Source of the DNA: Trinickia acidisoli
Lineage (GTDB): Bacteria > Pseudomonadota > Gammaproteobacteria > Burkholderiales > Burkholderiaceae
DNA: 64,000 bases
Assembly (NCBI RefSeq): GCF_017315725.1
Contig: NZ_JAFLRG010000001.1
Span: 3,720,001-3,784,000, forward strand
Reading direction: 5' to 3'
Positions within the stretch are counted from its first letter, which is position 1. Every line of letters begins with the position of its first letter. Position numbers and translations under genes: made by a program. The notes beneath the pieces were generated by a model. That model ran no database searches, was not told the DNA's origin, and saw nothing but the letters and a program-made list of their open reading frames with translations. This document shows positions 59,984 to 64,000 of the stretch, in pieces.

Positions 59984-61615
59984 TTACTTCAGGCTGACGC
60001 CGTCGAAGCGGGCATAGCCGAGCGGGTCGATGCGCATATCGACGACGTTCTTGGTCATCGGCTGATAGATGGTGGAGTGCGCGATCGGCGAGAACGGCAG
60101 TTGCTGCGCGAAGATCTGCTGCGCCTGCGTGTAGATCTTCGTGCGCGCCGGCTGGCCGGTGGTCGTGCGGCCCTTCTGGATCAGATCGTCGAACGGTTTG
60201 TAGCACCACTTCGAGAAGTTGTTCCCGTTCACGGCCTCGCAGCCGAGCAGCGTGCCGAGCCAGTTGTCGGGATCGCCGTTGTCGCCGCTCCAGCCGATCA
60301 TCATCGAGTCGTCTTCGCCCGCGTGCGCGCGCTTGATGTACTCGCCCCATTCATACGTGACGATCTTCGCCTTCACGCCGATCTTCGCCCAATCGGACTG
60401 GATCATCTCGGCCATCAGCTTCGCGTTCGGGTTGTACGGCCGCTGCACGGGCATGGCCCACAACGTGATCTCGAAACCGTTCGGAAAGCCGGCCTTCGCG
60501 AGCACCGCCTTCGCCTTGGCCGGATCGTAGGACGCCATTTGCAGGTTGCCGTCGTACGACCATTGCGTCGGCGGCATCGGCGCCTTCGCCGGTTGGCCCG
60601 CGCCTTGGTAGACGGACTGAATGATGGCCTGCTTGTTGATGGCCATGTCGAGCGCACGGCGCACGTCGACGTTGTCGAGCGGCTTATGCGTGACGTTGTA
60701 TGCCAGGTAGCCGAGATTGAAGCCCGCCTGCGACGGCATCGCGATATCCGGGTCCTTCTTCAAATCGGCGATATCGGCCGGATTCGGATAGCTCATGACC
60801 TGGCATTCGTCGCGCTTGAGCTTTTGCGCGCGCACGCTCGCATCCGTCGTGATCGAGAAAATCAGGTTCTTCAGCTTCACGACGCCCGGCTTCCAATAAT
60901 CGGGGTTGCCGACGAAGCGGATCGTCGCGTCCTTCGTGTAGCTCTTGAAGATGAAGGGCCCGGTGCCGAGCGGCTTTTGATTGATGTCGGACGCCTTGCC
61001 TTCCTTCATGAGCTGATCGGCGTATTCCTTCGACAGAATCGACGCGAACTCCATCGCCATGTTCTGGATGAACGGCGCGTTCACTTCCTTGAGCGTGAAG
61101 CGCACGGTGTAGGGGTCGACTTTTTCGACCTTCGTGATCAGCTTGTCGAGGCCCATGTCGGTGAAGTACGGGAACTGCACCGGATAGGCTTTGTGGAACG
61201 GCTCATTCGGATCGAGCATGCGCTCGAAGGTGAACACGACGTCATCCGCGTCGAAATCGCGCGTCGGCTTGAAGTAGTCCGTCGTTTGGAATTTCACGCC
61301 ATGACGAAGATGGAACGTATAGACCTTGCCGTCGGGCGACACGTCCCATGACTGCGCGAGCCCCGGCTCGATCTCCGTGCTGCCGCGCTTGAATTCGACG
61401 AGACGGTTGTAGACGGTGAAGGTATTGGCGGTGAAATCGGTGCCCGTCGTGTATTGCGCGGGGTCGAAACCGGCAGGACTGCCCTCGGAGCAATAAACGA
61501 GGGTTTTGTTGGGAATGTCGGCCGCGTGCGAGATCGTCGCACCCAGCGATACCGTCACGGCGGCGGCCGCGATCGCGCTCAATCGCACCGCGCGCAACAG
61601 TTTGTTTCGCATCAT
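59984..61615 (-). CDS. dppA: Dipeptide ABC transporter substrate-binding protein DppA
   Basis: 543 aa from ATG 61615 (adjacent ATG 61612), with GGAGG just upstream. Signal peptide NKLLRAVRLSAIAAAAVTVSLGATISHAA; mature protein starts DIPNKTLVYCSEGSPAGFDPAQYTTG, typical of the DppA/OppA cluster-C binding fold. It binds di- and oligopeptides (or haem/5-aminolevulinate in some species) in the periplasm and delivers them to DppBC. It heads the dppABCDF operon. A second paralogue lies immediately upstream. Confidence 0.95.
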   Translation of the reverse strand: MMRNKLLRAVRLSAIAAAAVTVSLGATISHAADIPNKTLVYCSEGSPAGFDPAQYTTGTDFTANTFTVYNRLVEFKRGSTEIEPGLAQSWDVSPDGKVYTFHLRHGVKFQTTDYFKPTRDFDADDVVFTFERMLDPNEPFHKAYPVQFPYFTDMGLDKLITKVEKVDPYTVRFTLKEVNAPFIQNMAMEFASILSKEYADQLMKEGKASDINQKPLGTGPFIFKSYTKDATIRFVGNPDYWKPGVVKLKNLIFSITTDASVRAQKLKRDECQVMSYPNPADIADLKKDPDIAMPSQAGFNLGYLAYNVTHKPLDNVDVRRALDMAINKQAIIQSVYQGAGQPAKAPMPPTQWSYDGNLQMASYDPAKAKAVLAKAGFPNGFEITLWAMPVQRPYNPNAKLMAEMIQSDWAKIGVKAKIVTYEWGEYIKRAHAGEDDSMMIGWSGDNGDPDNWLGTLLGCEAVNGNNFSKWCYKPFDDLIQKGRTTTGQPARTKIYTQAQQIFAQQLPFSPIAHSTIYQPMTKNVVDMRIDPLGYARFDGVSLK

Positions 61616-61856
61616 GTTTCCTCCAGGTCTCAGGCCGGCCAAAGCCAGCGTACGCGGATATTACTGAGCTTTGATTACCCGAACAAGCGGTCGGGGAAAG
61701 GTAACGCTCAGCATTTGTGCGCGTTGACTTTAGGCTCGGCACATGTTTAGTGGGACTAAAATTCCGTGTCAACGTCAACCATTGCCGCCACTCTGATGTC
61801 TAGGCGATAGATCAGATGTTTCAACGCGGGGTTACCCGCAAGCATGAGGATTTCGA

Positions 61857-61882
61857 GCGTCGCCGCCATCGCACGGCGACGC
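61857..61882 (-). terminator. Hairpin after the second dppA gene
   Basis: GCGTCGCCG (61857-61865) and CGGCGACGC (61874-61882), perfect 9-bp stem, 10 bp beyond the stop of the upstream dppA paralogue. A smaller stem GCGGG-GTTA-CCCGC (61826-61839) follows. Likely separates the two dppA transcripts. Confidence 0.55.
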
Positions 61883-61892
61883 TGCACGAGTG

Positions 61893-63533
61893 CTACCTGA
61901 AGCCCACACCCCAAAACTGGGTAGGGCCGAACGGATCGATCTTGAAGCCGACGACATCCTTGCGCAGCGGCTGATACACCATCGAATTGGCGATCGGCGT
62001 GAACGGCACTTGTTGCTTGAAGATTTGCTGAGCCCGCGTGTAGAGCGTCGTGCGCTGCGCGTTGTCGGTCGTCTCGCGGGCCTTGACGATGAGGTCGTTG
62101 AACGGCTCGTAGCACCACTTCGAAAAATTGCTGCCGTTCACGGCCGAGCAGCCGAGCAGCACGCCGAGCCAATTGTCGGGATCGCCGTTATCGCCGGTGA
62201 AGCCGATCAGCATCGCGTCGTGCTCGCCCGCATGCGCGCGCCTCACGTACTCGCCCCATTCGTAAGTCGTGATCGTTGCATGCACGCCGATCTTCGCCCA
62301 ATCGGACTGAATCATCTCGGCCATCAGCCGCGCGTTGGGGTTGTAGGGACGTTGGACGGGCATCGCCCATAAGGTCAGCGTGAAGCCGTCGGGATAGCCG
62401 GCCTTAGCGAGCAGCGCCTTCGCTTGCGCGGGATCGTAAGACGCGTCCTTGAGCGCCGCATCGTACGACCATTGCGTCGGCGGCATGGGCGCCGAGGCCA
62501 CTTCGCCCGCGCCCTGATAAACCGCTTTGACGATCGCCGGCTTGTCGATGGCCATGTCGAGCGCACGGCGCACGTCGACGTTGTCGAGCGGTTTGTGCGT
62601 CGTGTTGTAGGCGAGGAAACCCAGATTGAAGCCGACTTGATGCGGCATTTGCAGATTCGGGTCGGCACGCAGCGAGGCAATATCGGCGGGCGGCGGATAG
62701 TTCATCACCTGGCACTCGTCGTCTTTCAGTTTCTCTACTCGCACCGCCGGATCGGGCGTGATCTGAAACACGAGCTTGCTCAGCCGCACGACACCGTCTT
62801 TCCAATAATCGGGGTTGCCATCGAAGCGAATCGTCGCATCCTTCGTATAGCTATGAAAGATGAACGGCCCCGTTCCAACCGGCTGCTGATTGATCTCGAA
62901 CGCTTTGCCTTCCTTCAAAAGCTGATCGGCGTACTCGGCCGATAGGATCGACGCGAACGGCATCGCGAGTTCGGACAGAAAGGGCGCGCTCGCGTTTCGA
63001 AGCGTGAGGCGCACCGTGTACGGGTCGACCTTTTCGATTGCTTCGAGGTTCGTGGCGAGCCCGAGATCGGCGAAGTACGGGAACTGCACCGGATACGCTT
63101 TGCGGAACGGCTGATCCGGATCGAGCATGCGCTCGAACGTGAACACGACGTCGTCCGCGTCGAAATCGCGCGTCGGCTTGAAATACGTCGTCGTATGAAA
63201 CTTCACGCCGTGGCGCAAATGAAACGTGTAGACACGGCCGTCGCTCGACACCCCCCACGACTGCGCGAGGCCAGGCTCGACCTTCGTGCCGCCGTGCTCG
63301 AACTCGACGAGACGGTTGTAGACCGTATAAGCGGCCGCCGAGAATTCGACGCTCGTCGTGTATTGGGCAGGATCGAAACCGGCGGGGCTCGCATCGGAGC
63401 AAAAAACGAGGGTCTTGTTGGGCAGTTCGGCCGCTTCGCAGCCTAGCGCGCCAAGCAAGACGGAGGCCGTTGCGGCCGCGACCACGATGGACGACGTGAA
63501 GCGAACAGCGAGAAGCGAACGACGTACCGACAT
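61893..63533 (-). CDS. Second DppA-like dipeptide-binding protein
   Basis: 546 aa from ATG 63533 with AAGGAG at proper distance. Signal peptide with a Cys near its end (LLGALGCEAAELPNK), which could be a lipobox-like but imperfect site. It is colinear with the adjacent DppA along its whole length and shares long blocks such as YTFHLRHGVKF, KPTRDFDADDVVFTFERMLDP and KPLDNVDVRRALDMAI, so the pair arose by tandem duplication. Differences spread over the binding lobes suggest altered peptide preference. It probably uses the same DppBCDF. Confidence 0.93.
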   Translation of the reverse strand: MSVRRSLLAVRFTSSIVVAAATASVLLGALGCEAAELPNKTLVFCSDASPAGFDPAQYTTSVEFSAAAYTVYNRLVEFEHGGTKVEPGLAQSWGVSSDGRVYTFHLRHGVKFHTTTYFKPTRDFDADDVVFTFERMLDPDQPFRKAYPVQFPYFADLGLATNLEAIEKVDPYTVRLTLRNASAPFLSELAMPFASILSAEYADQLLKEGKAFEINQQPVGTGPFIFHSYTKDATIRFDGNPDYWKDGVVRLSKLVFQITPDPAVRVEKLKDDECQVMNYPPPADIASLRADPNLQMPHQVGFNLGFLAYNTTHKPLDNVDVRRALDMAIDKPAIVKAVYQGAGEVASAPMPPTQWSYDAALKDASYDPAQAKALLAKAGYPDGFTLTLWAMPVQRPYNPNARLMAEMIQSDWAKIGVHATITTYEWGEYVRRAHAGEHDAMLIGFTGDNGDPDNWLGVLLGCSAVNGSNFSKWCYEPFNDLIVKARETTDNAQRTTLYTRAQQIFKQQVPFTPIANSMVYQPLRKDVVGFKIDPFGPTQFWGVGFR

Positions 63534-63600
63534 ATGCGCTCCTTCGATGACGGGCAGCCGAGAAGCGTAGCACGGCGCCCGGGCGATGCCAGTACCGTCG

Positions 63601-63736
63601 ATGTAACGTCTATCACGTCATCAATCGCCTACATAGCATCATCCGATCATTTATTTGCGGGTAAACACCGGGCAATCTCGCTGTTGACGCGCTTTTTTGG
63701 CTTGTTAGCATCTTTCGAACGTAATGAACGTTACAT
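63601..63736. promoter_or_regulatory. Inverted copies of ATGTAACGT in the divergent dppA2/rpiR-type promoter region
   Basis: ATGTAACGT at 63601-63609 and its reverse complement ACGTTACAT at 63728-63736 flank the region between the dppA paralogue and the RpiR-type gene. Related half sites occur at 63718-63725. Candidate regulator-binding sites; no match to a known operator is claimed. Confidence 0.3.
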
Positions 63737-63786
63737 GAGCGGTTCACGCTGCTCGTGAAACCGAAGTTTTCATCGAACGAGGCATC

Positions 63787-64000
63787 GTGGCAGGCCCTTC
63801 CGTGCGGACGCTGCTCAAGCAGCGCGAAGAAACCTTGACCGTGTCGGAGCGGCGCGTGGTCGCCGTTCTGCTCGCCAACTACCCCAGCGCGGCGCTGACG
63901 TCGATCTCGCAGCTTGCCGGGGAAGCGGGCGTCAGCGATCCGACGGTCCATCGGCTCGTCTTGAAGCTCGGCTTCGAAGGCTATCCCGAGTTTCAGCGGG
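63787..64000 (+). CDS. RpiR/MurR-type transcriptional regulator, N-terminal part (runs off the window)
   Basis: Starting at GTG 63787 (GAGG at 63779-63782) the frame is open to the window edge, giving 71 residues. They form the RpiR-type helix-turn-helix: LTVSERRVVAVLLANYPSAA, then TSISQLAGEAGVSDPTVHRLVLKLGFEGYPEFQR, in which the second helix pair matches the family pattern VSxPTVxRxxxxLGFxGYxEF. The missing part should hold a SIS sugar-phosphate domain. It is divergent from the dppA paralogue, so it may control the dipeptide operon. Confidence 0.88.
   Translation, partial: MAGPSVRTLLKQREETLTVSERRVVAVLLANYPSAALTSISQLAGEAGVSDPTVHRLVLKLGFEGYPEFQR

Noticed and set aside
59618..61351. 577-codon open frame opposite dppB/dppA
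   Set aside because: Covers two genuine genes antisense; low-complexity Arg/Ala/Val composition.
1..64000. CRISPR arrays, tRNA and rRNA genes
   Set aside because: No regularly spaced repeats of 24-40 bp and no tRNA-like cloverleaf or rRNA stretches were noticed; a tRNAscan/Infernal run would settle this.

Overview
The window is about 64 kb of GC-rich, densely coded chromosome. Gene content points to a betaproteobacterium of the Burkholderiaceae (Burkholderia / Paraburkholderia / Trinickia type): a KirBac potassium channel, a one-piece indolepyruvate:ferredoxin oxidoreductase, the pxpBCA-DUF969-DUF979 cluster, glmU-glmS, ttcA-folB-folM and a Dpp peptide ABC operon. I cannot name the species from the sequence. 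No rRNA, tRNA or CRISPR array was recognised.

Layout. 1-4 kb: sugar epimerase plus PfkB kinase, two small unknown proteins, a KirBac K+ channel. 4.3-12.4 kb: indolepyruvate oxidoreductase, a branched-chain amino acid type binding protein, an EAL-domain protein and a RutG-like nucleobase permease. 12.5-16.2 kb: a chemoreceptor with a FliA-type promoter, then a cupin and a divergent MocR regulator. 16.3-19.5 kb: the most unusual locus, a minus-strand operon of a 23-codon micropeptide, a HemN-like radical SAM protein, an EntS-like MFS exporter and an S-adenosylmethionine-decarboxylase-like protein. 19.8-24.5 kb: NRAMP-like and MgtC-like membrane proteins, a TMEM175-type channel, a PsiF-repeat protein and a CheV-type protein. 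24.7-26.9 kb: a three-gene phospholipid operon (CDP-alcohol phosphatidyltransferase, PlsC-like acyltransferase, CdsA-like cytidylyltransferase).

27-34.4 kb is accessory DNA next to the 3' end of glmS. It holds a decayed AAA ATPase, a kinase-like gene cut by a complete IS66 element with a perfect 8-bp target duplication, and two unknown genes, one split by an in-frame amber codon. 34.4-47.2 kb returns to core genes: glmS, glmU, ttcA, folB, a FolM-like reductase, a MidA-type methyltransferase, cca, a glutathione transferase, an NDUFA9-like protein, a soluble lytic transglycosylase and 5-formyl-THF cyclo-ligase.

47.3-52.4 kb: a MarR-type regulator divergent from 5-oxoprolinase pxpBCA and a DUF969/DUF979 membrane pair. 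52.4-54.4 kb: a second small accessory patch with a gutted Bcr/CflA transporter remnant and a coupled glycosyltransferase/PhyH-dioxygenase pair. 54.7-64 kb: a GumN/TraB protein, the operon dppA-dppB-dppC-dppD-dppF, a second dppA paralogue, and the start of an RpiR-type regulator running off the window.

The best candidate for an undescribed system is the 16.3-19.5 kb operon. Its architecture suggests a ribosomally made, radical-SAM-modified and exported peptide product. The competing reading is a leader peptide with an attenuator controlling the three downstream genes.
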